DNA of 64,000 bases from Cytomitobacter sp965233735 (GCA_965233735.1 OZ247501.1:310001-374000); one strand, 5' to 3'; shown: positions 9,446 through 19,764, counted from the stretch's first letter. Numbers and translations: made by a program. The notes: a model not told the origin generated them from the letters alone.

Positions 9446-9808
9446 ATGAACAAAACAATTCAAAACAATATTGAGATAGCTGAATCTTATTATAAAAATA
9501 TGCTGGAAAAAAATTTCGATGATATGGCAGCTTGCTTGCATGAAGATGTGAGATTTATTAGCCCATTTGCTGATATATCTGATAAAGCAAGACTGGTTGA
9601 GTCAGCAAAAAAAGTCAGTGATATATTGTCAAATGTACAAATTAGAGAAAAATTCAGCTCTGATAACACTGCAATGTTGGCATATGATTTTACATTTACA
9701 AATCCTGCTATAAAACTTAGAACAGCTGTTTTAATGGAATTCAAAAACAACCTAATTTCAAAAATAGAATTATTTTATGATGGAAGACCATTTGAGATAA
9801 AAAAATAA
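9446..9808 (+). CDS. SnoaL/NTF2-like small protein, copy 1
   Basis: The 120-residue protein has the pattern of SnoaL-like NTF2-fold proteins: an N-terminal helix pair (AESYYKNMLEKNFDDMAACL), then HEDVRFISP, a central VESAKKVSDIL helix and C-terminal strands (RTAVLMEFKNNLISKIELFYD). Family members are steroid-isomerase-like enzymes or ligand-binding proteins; the activity here cannot be stated. GAGGAAAC precedes the ATG. It has no leader, so it is cytosolic. The next gene is a close paralogue and the upstream regions are also similar, so this is a tandem gene duplication. Confidence 0.75.
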   Translation: MNKTIQNNIEIAESYYKNMLEKNFDDMAACLHEDVRFISPFADISDKARLVESAKKVSDILSNVQIREKFSSDNTAMLAYDFTFTNPAIKLRTAVLMEFKNNLISKIELFYDGRPFEIKK

Positions 9809-9909
9809 TATAACCACTTATGAAAAATAAATTTAAATCAATAATATACTTAATATACTTGTTTCATTAAAATAAGGATTCTGTTATATATGAATATAAT
9901 TGAGGAAAT

Positions 9910-10266
9910 ATGAATCAAACAATGAAAAACAATATAGAAATAGCTGAATCTTATTATAAAAATATTTTTGCAAAAAATTTTGATGAAATAGAAAAATGTT
10001 TGCATGAAGATATTCAATTCATCAGTCCATGTATTAACATAAACAATAAACAGGAATTAATTGAATCAACAAAAAAATTCAGTGAAATAGTTGGAGATAT
10101 TCAAATCAAAGAAAAATGTGATTCTGGAAACACTGTAATATTGATATATTACTTTGAGCTTACTAAGCCTGTTATTCAATTTAGATCTGCTGTTTTAATG
10201 AAGCTGAAAGACAATCTAATTTCAAATATAGAGTTATTTTATGATAGAGGAATAGAAGTAAAATAA
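9910..10266 (+). CDS. SnoaL/NTF2-like small protein, copy 2
   Basis: The 118-residue paralogue of 9446-9808 matches it along its whole length: IEIAESYYKN, CLHED, FISP, NLIS, IELFYD. The roughly 45 bp before each start are also nearly the same, including CTGTTATATAT and ATATAATTGAGGAAA. The two genes therefore duplicated with their regulatory DNA and have since diverged at the protein level. Function is unknown beyond the likely NTF2-like fold. Confidence 0.72.
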   Translation: MNQTMKNNIEIAESYYKNIFAKNFDEIEKCLHEDIQFISPCININNKQELIESTKKFSEIVGDIQIKEKCDSGNTVILIYYFELTKPVIQFRSAVLMKLKDNLISNIELFYDRGIEVK

Positions 10267-10341
10267 ATACATAAATATTATATATAAAATCATTATTTTT
10301 CCATTCAAAAATATAATCAAATTTATATGAAAATTTTAAAA

Positions 10342-10425
10342 TACGGTTAAGAAGACTTGAACTTCCACGGATTTATCATCCACAACGACCTCAACGTTGC
10401 GCGTCTACCATTTCGCCATAACCGC
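10342..10425 (-). tRNA. tRNA-Leu (GAG)
   Basis: Read on the minus strand the 84-nt cloverleaf has acceptor GCGGTTA/TAACCGT (G:U first pair), discriminator A, anticodon GAG in a GCAAC/GTTG-stemmed arm, a long variable arm and a T arm with AGTTCAAGTCT. The long variable arm fits the class II leucine tRNA. CCA is not encoded. Confidence 0.9.
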
Positions 10426-10580
10426 TCTACAAAATAATATTATATAATACTAAAAATTCAAACATCTAATTATTAATTTCCTAATTAATATAGTAAGTGA
10501 AAAACAAATAATTGATTTGCAAAATCAATGAGTTCATCTAGTAATTTTATTAGAAAAACAATATATTAGCTTAGAAAAAA

Positions 10581-11078
10581 ATGTTTAAAATAGTAAGAAA
10601 AATACAAAGTGATTTATATGCTGAGTGTGGTTTGGAAATTAATAATTTCACACAAGAACATGAAAGCTTAGAATATCATGCTCACGCTGGTATTATAAAA
10701 ACTAAAAAAATTTTATTTAGAATAGCTAAAAAAACACCTAAAAAAATAGGGTGGTTCGTAACAATATGGAAAAGAGGAACAAATAATATAATCACCCCCT
10801 ATGATGAATCTAATTCTATAGATTTTGTTGTTATTGTTGTTTTAAACAATGAAGGTGTTGGTGAATTTATATTTCCTAAATCTATTTTGCTAGAAAAAAA
10901 TATATTAAGCAAAAATAACAAAGGAGGAAAGCGAGCGATAAGAGTTTATTCACCACTGGATAAAACTACAAGTATTCAATCTATTAAAACACAAAGATGG
11001 CAAAGTAAGTATTTTGTTGACCTAACTTCAAAAAATCCTAAAACCATTGAAAAAATTAAAACTTTATATGCTATGTGA
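10581..11078 (+). CDS. mepB: MepB family protein
   Basis: The 165-residue product matches the MepB family. Typical features are the N-terminal EINNFTQEHESLEYHA segment, the core KKIGWFVTIWKRG, a PYD motif, a hydrophobic FVVIVVL strand, GEFIFPKSIL and a C-terminal KYFVDL. MepB is named for the staphylococcal mepRAB locus, but its own role is not established; a nuclease-like fold has been suggested. No mepA or mepR is nearby. The gene stands alone, with no clear ribosome site before the ATG, and has no leader peptide. In this accessory region it could be an acquired gene. Confidence 0.82.
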   Translation: MFKIVRKIQSDLYAECGLEINNFTQEHESLEYHAHAGIIKTKKILFRIAKKTPKKIGWFVTIWKRGTNNIITPYDESNSIDFVVIVVLNNEGVGEFIFPKSILLEKNILSKNNKGGKRAIRVYSPLDKTTSIQSIKTQRWQSKYFVDLTSKNPKTIEKIKTLYAM

Positions 11079-11249
11079 AATTATTACAAAAAAACCTTAA
11101 AACATGCTATAGAAACTACTATATAATAAATATAACATCTTTTAAAAAAATTCTAACACTATAGTTTGTATCAAATTTTTTATCGAAGCAGACAATGTAA
11201 AATACTTTTTTTAATATAAACAATCTCTTTTTTTGCCAAATTAAGCTAT

Positions 11250-11892
11250 TTTTACATTTTTAAAATTCTATATTTTTTTTCTTGTTTTGCATTTTGCTCA
11301 ATTACTTCTTTAGCTTTATTCATTTGAAAAAATATAAAATTCTTCAGCAATGCCCAAGAGAACTACGACTATATGTTTGTCATGAATATTATTATATTCA
11401 TAATGTTTTTCTTTTTTAATATTTATTCTTGTTATATTATCCTCTATTTTTCCTTTATTATTTATAATTTTTACCATTTAATTTAATAACCCACGATATG
11501 CCTCTTTGAATTAGCAACTTACTTACACACTTTAATCTAACGTATTTATAAATTTTAATAATTCATCTTACTTAGTTTCTTCCTTATATATTTTTGCTAC
11601 ATTTTTTCTATATTTATTAATATCATTATGGTTTAAATTAGATAATAATGTCTTTCGTTTCTTCAAATTCCTATATTTTTTCAATTCATAATAGTTGATT
11701 GATACGGTATCAGCTTTGTCATTAGCTCTACCATCATACTCGTCATCGCTATCTTTACATTTATTCAATTCTAACTACTATGCAAAATGATAAAGTTAGA
11801 CAAATCAACATCCTTTACACATTAATGAAATATAGAGTTAGCTTCTTTAAGACTTGCAAGCTCACTTTCTAGTTGGTTACTGTATTAATTGC
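11250..11892 (-). pseudogene. Decayed 3' part of the left coiled-coil gene copy
   Basis: The minus strand can be aligned with the middle of the intact 1163-residue gene: 11403-11890 corresponds to about 18000-18480. It is interrupted by stops and indels. Segments such as DSDDEYDGRANDKADTV and NYYELKKYRNLKKRK survive intact in 11568-11768. Further left, a fragment reading NKAKEVIEQNAKQEKKYRI also looks like former coding sequence. This is the dead 3' continuation of the frame at 11893-13587. Confidence 0.75.
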
Positions 11893-13587
11893 TCATGATG
11901 CAGAATTTTCTTCATTCCTATTTTCAGAACGTTGAGCACGTAACTCTCTCTCATATTCTTTTGAATTATTCTCTATCATTTCCAAATTATTTTGCAGAAT
12001 AACATTACTTTGAGCAAAATGTTGTGGTGATTCTTGCTCCAAATCATAAATCACTCTTTGAACATCAGGACTTATATTGAATAATATATTATGTTCGTCA
12101 ATCCGATTTACGAAAATTTGATTTTGAATAAAGATTTCTTCAACCATACCAGAAGCATTCTTATGCATCTCAACACTCCCAGATTCAGAATTTATCTCTG
12201 GAGCCTTAATTCCAAAACAAGATGCTAACTCTGCTATTGAACCATATAAAGGAAGCATACTATTTTTAATATCAACAAGCTCTGCTTTTGCTAAATCAAG
12301 ATCATTTTTCAATTGAGTTATTGGATTAACTTTCGATGCAGAATTTTCTTCATTCCTATTTTCAGAAAGAGAATTTATTCTTTCTTTTGCTGCTTTTATA
12401 CTTTTCGTAGTTCTACTATATTTTTCCTTAACATCACGCCTTCTTGCTTGTTCCCTTAAAAACTCTATATTTTTCCACAACTCCACTTCTTCTTTTTCAA
12501 TTTCGCTTCTATTCAGCTTCTCTTCAAGATCTAAAACCATTAACTCTTTATTGCTATTTATTATATATTCACTTTCTGCTTTATTTATTATTTCTTTTTT
12601 TTCTTTTTCCAGATTCTCTATTTTCATATCTTTCTCTTCTATTTTTTCTTCTAATTCCTTGATTTCTATATTTGTTATTTTTATCTTCTCTTCTAATATT
12701 AATATATATTCATTTTTTCCTTCTATATTATTTTTCATATCAATAATATTTATCATACTGTCTTCTAATTTTCCTAATTCTGTTCTTAATTTAGAAATCT
12801 CATTGTTTAATTTTGATATCTTTGTTTCTTTTGACTCGCTTTCTAAAATCAACTCTTCTGATTCTACTTTTATTTTTGAAATTATCTTATTTAATTCTTC
12901 TATCTTTATTTCTTTTAATTCACTTTGAAGCTCTTTTCCTTCTTTTTCTAACTTAGCTATCTTTTCCTTACTTTCTTTTTCTTTTTCTTTTCTTATTTCA
13001 TTATGTTTTTTCTTATCAACTTCTAACTTATTCAACTCATTCACTAAGTTGCAAATTTCAGTTTTTATTTCTACTACTTTGTTTGCTTTTTCACTTATTT
13101 CTACTTCACTATCTTTAATATTTTCTATCTCTTTGTTCATTCTTGTTATTGATTCTAATTTCTTTTCTCTTTCTTCTTTGTGTTCTTCTCTTTCTTTTGT
13201 CGATATTTCTATTAATCTTAGCGCTTCTTTTACTTTCTCTTTTTTATTTTCATCTATTAAACTATATATTCTTTCATTTTCTTTTACTATTTCTTCATTT
13301 CTTGACCTTAATTCTTTCTTTAAATTTTCTATTATTTCTTTTTGAAATATATTCTCATTTTCTAACTCCATATTGTCATTTTCTAACTCTAATAATTTGT
13401 TTTCTCTAATTGAATTTAACTTGTTTGCAACTTCTTCTTGTTGCCTTAATAATTCTTGCTCATCATTTGTATTATTTTCATTTATTGGCATTGATTCACC
13501 AGAATATTGTGAATTCTCTCCTACACTTCTTATCTGACTACATAATATCATTATCAACATTACTGCTTTGCTATAATTTTTCATCAT
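11893..13587 (-). pseudogene. Truncated copy of the large exported coiled-coil gene
   Basis: The 564-codon frame shares the leader MMKNYSKAVMLIMILCSQ and about the first 430 residues with the intact genes at 16273-19764 and 22450-25941. Three base differences (12482, 12505, 12511) give Glu-for-Gly and Asn-for-Lys changes. After ITQLKNDL it enters about 130 residues absent from the intact copies, then meets ERELRAQRSENRNE and stops. The decayed homologous sequence beyond (11250-11892) shows that the gene was once longer. A truncated protein could still be made. The N-terminal two thirds are Glu/Lys-rich coiled coil. Confidence 0.75.
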
Positions 13588-14580
13588 TTTCTCACCAATT
13601 TTCCTAAGTTTAGTTTCTTTTTATTGAAACTTCAATCTATTTATTCTTGTTACTTATTAAAAATAGATTACTCATTAGAATTCAATTTTTCATTGGTTTA
13701 TGTATAAAGTTACTCCATTACTACAAAATAATGACCATTTTTTTCAATCTCTAATCTCTTTTTTAAAATATTTATTAGATATAAACAATCTTAGCTAAAA
13801 TCATACATGCTATCATCTGGATCATAATTATAAGCATATGTTTTTAAGCCTCTATTCGTTGAAGAAATGATAATATATCTGAAATTGAATTATTTCCTTT
13901 CTTTAGCAAATCACTTTGCTCTTCTTTCAGCAAAAATATGATTAATTTAATTGATATTATTATAATTTCATCTTCTAGATTACTGTTAAAATCAGCGTTA
14001 TAGTCAAGTCTGCATTAATAATCAAAGCATATTTACCATTTTATAATTTTAATTTAAGCTTTCTTTTTTGTGATTGGTGAATTTATGAACTTTTAATATA
14101 TAACATTCCAAATAGATACATTTCTATTTTCAACAAATCAAATTTGCTCATTTATAGAACAATGTTACTAATAAATAGCATAAAATGAATTTTCTCGCTC
14201 ATATGATTCAACTTTGTCTATAAATTTCTTCATTAGAACATATTAAAAAATTAATTTTTATTTTTCCTATTAATTAATATTATTTCGGATACTGCCCTTT
14301 GTTATCTTCTATTTGATTGCATTTCACCTTAAATAACATATCTTACCTATTCAAAAAGCTTACTATTTTTATTTTTTTACATTTGAAATACTTCCAAAAC
14401 AGTTTTTAAAACAATATAATCTCAAAAATCACTCTTGATTATAACTATTTTCATTTCAATACATCTATTTTTTTAGTGTTTTTACCTATAATAGAATTAA
14501 ATACCTTGGTTTTTTCAGTACATTTGATTGAACTTCATATATTATATTCCTTTATTCGTAATCTTTAATTTATAGAAATA
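13588..14580 (-). other. Intergenic DNA with a decayed coding remnant (13791-14250)
   Basis: The gap contains no intact gene. On the minus strand, about 13791-14250 looks like a dead gene end. Fragments read FIDKVESYERENSFYA, DYNADFNSNLEDE, EEQSDLLKKGNNSISDIL and, after a frameshift, YAYNYDPDDSMYDFS with a stop at 13791. The composition matches the neighbouring coiled-coil proteins. The same sequence recurs 6177 bp to the right. Confidence 0.5.
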
Positions 14581-14669
14581 CGGAGAGGAAGGGATTCGAA
14601 CCCTCGATACGTCATAAAACGTATAACGATTTAGCAAACCGCCGCCTTCAGCCGCTCGGCCACCTCTCC
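14581..14669 (-). tRNA. tRNA-Ser (GCT), copy 1
   Basis: Read on the minus strand: acceptor GGAGAGG/CCTCTCC with discriminator G, D arm GGCCGAGCGGCT, anticodon GCT in the loop TTGCTAA, a long variable arm and T arm GGGTTCGAATCCC. The long variable arm and anticodon define serine (AGC/AGT codons). CCA is not encoded. An identical copy lies at 20758-20846. Confidence 0.95.
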
Positions 14670-14750
14670 AATGAAGATTGTATACTTTATATTTTGATTT
14701 TTCAATAACTTATTCTTGACACAATCACGTAAAAGAGAAATAATTTGTTT

Positions 14751-14885
14751 ATGAAACGTACGTATCAACCTAGTAAATTGATTAGAAAAAGAAGACACGG
14801 ATTTAGACAAAGAATGTCTACTTCTGATGGTAGAAATATTCTTGCTGCTAGAAGACGCAGAGGAAGAAAAAACATTTGCGCATAA
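14751..14885 (+). CDS. rpmH: 50S ribosomal protein L34, copy 1
   Basis: The 44-residue protein begins MKRTYQPSKLIRKRRHGF and continues with RQRMSTSDGRNILAARRRRG, which is diagnostic of L34. It has the full family length. It stands three bases before rnpA, the usual rpmH-rnpA pair, and is divergent from tRNA-Ser. AAAAGAGAAA precedes the ATG as a weak ribosome site. The copy at 20928-21062 is identical, so L34 is encoded twice. The more common neighbours yidD/yidC and dnaA are absent from this window. Confidence 0.97.
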   Translation: MKRTYQPSKLIRKRRHGFRQRMSTSDGRNILAARRRRGRKNICA

Positions 14886-14888
14886 TTT

Positions 14889-15236
14889 ATGCGTAATTAC
14901 TCTCCCATTACTTGTAGTAAGATTTTTAAAGAAATTAAAAAATCTAAACCTTATCATTCGGATTCATTTTCGATTAGATGTACTAAAAACAACCTTGATT
15001 TAATTAGAATTGGCATTATTGCTAGTAAAAAAATTGGCAATGCTGTTTTTAGAAATAAATGCAAACGAAGAATCAAAAGCTCACTAGATGTGATTTCTAA
15101 AAATAATAATATGTCTAATTATGATTTTGTCATAGTTGCTAAAAAAGAATTACATTCCTGCTTGTTCAAATCTCTACACTCTAACTTACAAAATGCTATA
15201 AGAAAACTATCCAAACATAATATTATACAGTCTTAA
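14889..15236 (+). CDS. rnpA: Ribonuclease P protein component, copy 1
   Basis: The 115-residue basic protein binds the RNase P RNA and helps it mature tRNA 5' ends. The RNR signature is present in diverged form as IASKKIGNAVFRNKCKRRIK (residues 42-61, normally KK-G-AV-RN-KR-R). A conserved YDFVIVAKKE strand follows. The length is typical. It starts three bases after the rpmH stop, so the two are co-transcribed and probably translationally linked. An identical copy is at 21066-21413. Confidence 0.93.
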   Translation: MRNYSPITCSKIFKEIKKSKPYHSDSFSIRCTKNNLDLIRIGIIASKKIGNAVFRNKCKRRIKSSLDVISKNNNMSNYDFVIVAKKELHSCLFKSLHSNLQNAIRKLSKHNIIQS

Positions 15237-15325
15237 GTTTTTAAAAAACATCTTTTTATAAACAAAACACAATAATCAAATAAAATATTAAAATAAAAAG
15301 TATGAAGTTATATGCACACAGTTAG

Positions 15326-15625
15326 AAAATGAACAAAGTGAATAGAACGAGAACGCAAGTTCGAAGTTAAAATGAACAAAGTGAATAGAACGAGAACACA
15401 AGTTCGAAGTTAAAATGAACAAAGTGAATAGAACGAGAACGCAAGTTCGAAGTTAAAATGAACAAAGTGAATAGAACGAGAACACAAGTTCGAAGTTAAA
15501 ATGAACAAAGTGAATAGAACGAGAACGCAAGTTCGAAGTTAAAATGAACGAAGTGAATAGAACGAGAACGCAAGTTCGAAGTTAAAATGAACGAAGTGAA
15601 CAGAATGAGAATGAAAAGTTATGCT
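15326..15625. repeat. 43-bp tandem repeat array, copy 1
   Basis: Six full units of 43 bp start at 15326, 15369, 15412, 15455, 15498 and 15541; a degenerate seventh starts at 15584. Units differ by single bases (AACGCAAG versus AACACAAG, AACAAAG versus AACGAAG). Each carries GAAC-gcaa/acaa-GTTC, a small hairpin with a tetraloop, and a TTCGAA palindrome. There are no spacers, so this is not CRISPR. It lies just downstream of rnpA. The left flank (ATGCACACAGTTAGAAAATG) recurs near an inverted relic at 28545-28640. Confidence 0.92.
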
Positions 15626-16272
15626 AATCTCTTTCACTATTTAATCAAATTTAAAAAGCAATGATTAAATATATAAATGCTCAAATTTTAATTATTTTCT
15701 TCTGAACTGAGAAAAGCAAAGTAATTTTCAATTATACCTCTAAATTTTTTGCCATATAAATAAAATCAATTATTATATCATAGCTATTGCTTTGTATAAG
15801 ATTCAACAATCATCCCCCCCCATTAATGTACTTAACATTTTGTTCATATAGGGAAAAAACATCTATCTCTTTTCTAATTGCATCAAAATTTGCTATCTTT
15901 TTCTCAAGTTTATTTATATACTACTTAAATTTTGATTTCTACCTAAGTTCTAATTATTGATTGAATACTCTTATAAGATGCCTACTTTTCAAGAATCTAA
16001 TAATTTTTTTCTTTTGCTTAAAATATTCATATTGCTAGTTTCTCTACCACTACCCCTCATTTTTTAAAAAATCTAAAGAAATAGGTAATAGAGGCACTAT
16101 TCTGCATTTCTTAGAAAAGCAAATACGTATATCATCAATATATTCATTTTGCATATTGTTTTTTACATTTAACAAATAACTCTACCTTCATTGATTGTAA
16201 TTTAAATCCTCTACGATCTTTACTTTATTATTTTTCAATACAATCTCTATTTTATCATTCCTTATTTTGAAA
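15626..16272 (-). other. Decayed 3' extension of the coiled-coil gene
   Basis: No intact gene is present. On the minus strand, downstream of the stop at 16273, fragments read like former coding DNA in shifting frames: IRNDKIEIVLKNNKVKIVED, NEYIDDIRICFSKKCRIVPL and LEKKIANFDAIRKEIDVFSL. This suggests the 1163-residue protein was once about 150 residues longer. An eight-C run lies at 15814-15821. Repeated identically at 21803-22449. Confidence 0.45.
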
Positions 16273-19200
16273 TTATTCAATATTTCTCCCTAAACTTTCA
16301 TTTCCATATGGAACTCCAGCCCTTAATGCACATTCTCGCATACGAGTACTTGAAATTGGTGATGAGATTTCACTAGCAAAACTATTAATGATAAGGCTAG
16401 AAACAGGACTATCTAGTGGCGAACAGTTTTTATATTCATACAACTCATTCACAGCTTCATGAATTTTATCCATTTTTTCAATCAGACTAACATCATTACT
16501 TGGCAACTCTTCTTTTTTTATCTCAAAATAATATTTATAAGCTTTATCTATCTTTTCCTGCAATCTATCTATATGATTTTCATTATTATAGTCAAAATCA
16601 GATAAAGACTGAATAGATCTTGCGACTTCTACATTATGAGAATACTCATATAAGGAATTCATGCCTTTCATCATTTCTTGTAGCTTATAAACATGACTTC
16701 CATTAGCTTTTGATTTTTCTATTCCTTCAATACTATTTTGTCCTCCAACACTTTCCAAATAACGCCTATACAATTTATCTATTTCATCACTTAAATTAGA
16801 ATTAATTCCATTATTTTCTTGTAAAGAAAAATTTCTTTTCATTGTTTTTAATTGCTTCTTCATTAAATTATATTTTAACTCTCTGACTTCATATCTTTTT
16901 GCTTTCTTCTCAAGATATTTTATATGATTTTCTCTCTCTTCATGTTCTGAATCGCCTGTATTTCTTGGACTAGGTGGAAAAATTAACTCTTCAATTGAAA
17001 ATATAGAATACCTATCATAATCAATATCAGAATGATTTTTCATTTCTTCTATTTTATCATCTATTTTCGTAATTTTATTATGTATTTCATCATCTAATGT
17101 TAAATTTTTTGCTTCTTCAATATTTTTTCTTGTAATTCCAGCAGCCTCATACATTTCCATCCTAACATCTTCAAATGCAGGAATCATTTCATCACTAAAA
17201 TTAGAACCTATTCCATAATTCCTTGTAAAGAAGAATAAGTTTTTTTTCATGATTTCTAACTGTTTTTTCATTAAATTATATTTTAACTCTCTCATCTCCT
17301 TACTTCTATAATCATTAATAATTGATCTATTCCAACTCTGTGCACGATTAACATCAACATTATTCCTTATTCCATCTAAGCTATTAGGACGCCTCAATCT
17401 ATGAGAAAAAACAGAAGGTTTAGTATAACTCACATCATTATCCCTAGTTGCATTTTTTTTCATAATAAACTCATAAATCTTAGTATTTTTTTCACATATC
17501 TCGCTTGTTATTTCATTATTTCCATGATCAACTTCCTCTATTGGATATTCAGAATCATGACTAATTGAATAATCAGTCAAGCTTAAAGAATTTTCAGTTT
17601 GAAGTTCTACTGGATTAATGCTTTGGAAATTAATATTACCTATACAGACTTCGCCAATCTCCATATCTCTTGCTTCCTGCATATTATTAGAATTCAAATG
17701 AAGCAAAAGCTCCTTTCTATTTTTAAAATGCCTATATTTTTTAGCTTTAGCATTTTCGATTTCAAGCACTTCAGTCTTCCTTCTTACTGTGCTGGAAGCA
17801 TCACTATGACAAACTTGATTACGAGCAAGACTCTCATCATTATTTGGTATATCAATATCCTTTATATATTTACGCAATATAGAGTTAGCTTCCTTCATAG
17901 TTAAAAGCTCATTCTCCAGTTGAGTTACTGGATTAACTTGCGATGAAGAGCTTGCTTCATTCCTGTTTTCAGAACGTTGAGCACGTAACTCTCTCTCATA
18001 TTCATCCTTTTCTTCTTTTTTAATATTTACTCTCTTTATTTCCTCCTCTATTTCTACTTTATTGTTTATAATTTCTATATTTTCACCATTTAATTTGCTA
18101 ACCCACGATAGGCCTCTTTGAATTAGCGCAGTAGTTACTCCCACGCTTGGACCTAACGTATTTATCAATTCTAAGAATTCCGCTTCATCAATTTCTTCCT
18201 TCTCTATTTGCGCTACATCGCTTCTATATTTATGAATATCATTATGGTTTAAATTAGATAATAATGTCTTTCGTTTCTTCAAATTCCTATATTTTTTCAA
18301 TTCATAATAGTTGATTGATACGGTATCAGCTTTGTCATTAGCTCTACCATCATACTCGTCATCGCTATCTCTATACTTATTCAATTCTAGTTCTTCTGCT
18401 AAACGATCAAGTTCTGATAGGTCAACATCCTTTACATATTCACGAAATATAGAGTTAGCTTCCTTCATATTTGCAAGATCATTTTTCAATTGAGTTATTG
18501 GATTAACTTTCGATGCAGAATTTTCTTCATTCCTATTTTCAGAAAGAGAATTTATTCTTTCTTTTGCTGCTTTTATACTTTTCGTAGTTCTACTATATTT
18601 TTCCTTAACATCACGCCTTCTTGCTTGTTCCCTTAAAAACTCTATATTTTTCCACAACCCCACTTCTTCTTTTTCAATTTCACTTCTCTTCAGCTTCTCT
18701 TCAAGATCTAAAACCATTAACTCTTTATTGCTATTTATTATATATTCACTTTCTGCTTTATTTATTATTTCTTTTTTTTCTTTTTCCAGATTCTCTATTT
18801 TCATATCTTTCTCTTCTATTTTTTCTTCTAATTCCTTGATTTCTATATTTGTTATTTTTATCTTCTCTTCTAATATTAATATATATTCATTTTTTCCTTC
18901 TATATTATTTTTCATATCAATAATATTTATCATACTGTCTTCTAATTTTCCTAATTCTGTTCTTAATTTAGAAATCTCATTGTTTAATTTTGATATCTTT
19001 GTTTCTTTTGACTCGCTTTCTAAAATCAACTCTTCTGATTCTACTTTTATTTTTGAAATTATCTTATTTAATTCTTCTATCTTTATTTCTTTTAATTCAC
19101 TTTGAAGCTCTTTTCCTTCTTTTTCTAACTTAGCTATCTTTTCCTTACTTTCTTTTTCTTTTTCTTTTCTTATTTCATTATGTTTTTTCTTATCAACTTC

Positions 19201-19764
19201 TAACTTATTCAACTCATTCACTAAGTTGCAAATTTCAGTTTTTATTTCTACTACTTTGTTTGCTTTTTCACTTATTTCTACTTCACTATCTTTAATATTT
19301 TCTATCTCTTTGTTCATTCTTGTTATTGATTCTAATTTCTTTTCTCTTTCTTCTTTGTGTTCTTCTCTTTCTTTTGTCGATATTTCTATTAATCTTAGCG
19401 CTTCTTTTACTTTCTCTTTTTTATTTTCATCTATTAAACTATATATTCTTTCATTTTCTTTTACTATTTCTTCATTTCTTGACCTTAATTCTTTCTTTAA
19501 ATTTTCTATTATTTCTTTTTGAAATATATTCTCATTTTCTAACTCCATATTGTCATTTTCTAACTCTAATAATTTGTTTTCTCTAATTGAATTTAACTTG
19601 TTTGCAACTTCTTCTTGTTGCCTTAATAATTCTTGCTCATCATTTGTATTATTTTCATTTATTGGCATTGATTCACCAGAATATTGTGAATTCTCTCCTA
19701 CACTTCTTATCTGACTACATAATATCATTATCAACATTACTGCTTTGCTATAATTTTTCATCAT
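16273..19764 (-). CDS. Large exported coiled-coil protein, intact copy 1
   Basis: The 1163-residue protein has the leader MMKNYSKAVMLIMILCSQ with an L-C motif. Residues of about 45-400 are nearly pure Glu/Lys/Ile/Asn heptads, a very long predicted coiled coil. It then has internal repeats: ENRNE-S-VNP-TQLE/KN-L-MKEANSI occurs near residues 420 and 620, and RELKYNLMKKQL occurs twice near 850 and 985. No enzymatic domain is recognised. GGTGAG precedes the ATG. The copy at 22450-25941 is identical in protein sequence. Export is inferred from the leader; roles such as host-interaction effector or surface fibre are speculation. The stop may be premature because decayed coding-like DNA follows. Confidence 0.85.
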   Translation of the reverse strand: MMKNYSKAVMLIMILCSQIRSVGENSQYSGESMPINENNTNDEQELLRQQEEVANKLNSIRENKLLELENDNMELENENIFQKEIIENLKKELRSRNEEIVKENERIYSLIDENKKEKVKEALRLIEISTKEREEHKEEREKKLESITRMNKEIENIKDSEVEISEKANKVVEIKTEICNLVNELNKLEVDKKKHNEIRKEKEKESKEKIAKLEKEGKELQSELKEIKIEELNKIISKIKVESEELILESESKETKISKLNNEISKLRTELGKLEDSMINIIDMKNNIEGKNEYILILEEKIKITNIEIKELEEKIEEKDMKIENLEKEKKEIINKAESEYIINSNKELMVLDLEEKLKRSEIEKEEVGLWKNIEFLREQARRRDVKEKYSRTTKSIKAAKERINSLSENRNEENSASKVNPITQLKNDLANMKEANSIFREYVKDVDLSELDRLAEELELNKYRDSDDEYDGRANDKADTVSINYYELKKYRNLKKRKTLLSNLNHNDIHKYRSDVAQIEKEEIDEAEFLELINTLGPSVGVTTALIQRGLSWVSKLNGENIEIINNKVEIEEEIKRVNIKKEEKDEYERELRAQRSENRNEASSSSQVNPVTQLENELLTMKEANSILRKYIKDIDIPNNDESLARNQVCHSDASSTVRRKTEVLEIENAKAKKYRHFKNRKELLLHLNSNNMQEARDMEIGEVCIGNINFQSINPVELQTENSLSLTDYSISHDSEYPIEEVDHGNNEITSEICEKNTKIYEFIMKKNATRDNDVSYTKPSVFSHRLRRPNSLDGIRNNVDVNRAQSWNRSIINDYRSKEMRELKYNLMKKQLEIMKKNLFFFTRNYGIGSNFSDEMIPAFEDVRMEMYEAAGITRKNIEEAKNLTLDDEIHNKITKIDDKIEEMKNHSDIDYDRYSIFSIEELIFPPSPRNTGDSEHEERENHIKYLEKKAKRYEVRELKYNLMKKQLKTMKRNFSLQENNGINSNLSDEIDKLYRRYLESVGGQNSIEGIEKSKANGSHVYKLQEMMKGMNSLYEYSHNVEVARSIQSLSDFDYNNENHIDRLQEKIDKAYKYYFEIKKEELPSNDVSLIEKMDKIHEAVNELYEYKNCSPLDSPVSSLIINSFASEISSPISSTRMRECALRAGVPYGNESLGRNIE

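Noticed and set aside
12444..13607. Hydrophobic Leu/Ser/Phe-rich plus-strand proteins (also at 18621-19784 and 24798-25961)
   Set aside because: They are the antisense of Glu/Lys coiled-coil codons and repeat exactly with the duplication.
14631..14957. 108-residue minus-strand protein over tRNA-Ser, rpmH and rnpA
   Set aside because: It is a shadow frame running through the tRNA and antisense to two certain genes.
15326..15625. CRISPR array
   Set aside because: The 43-bp units are contiguous with no unique spacers, and no cas genes are present.
15814..15821. Eight-C tract as a phase-variation switch
   Set aside because: It lies in decayed sequence, not in an intact gene or clear promoter, and both copies have the same length.
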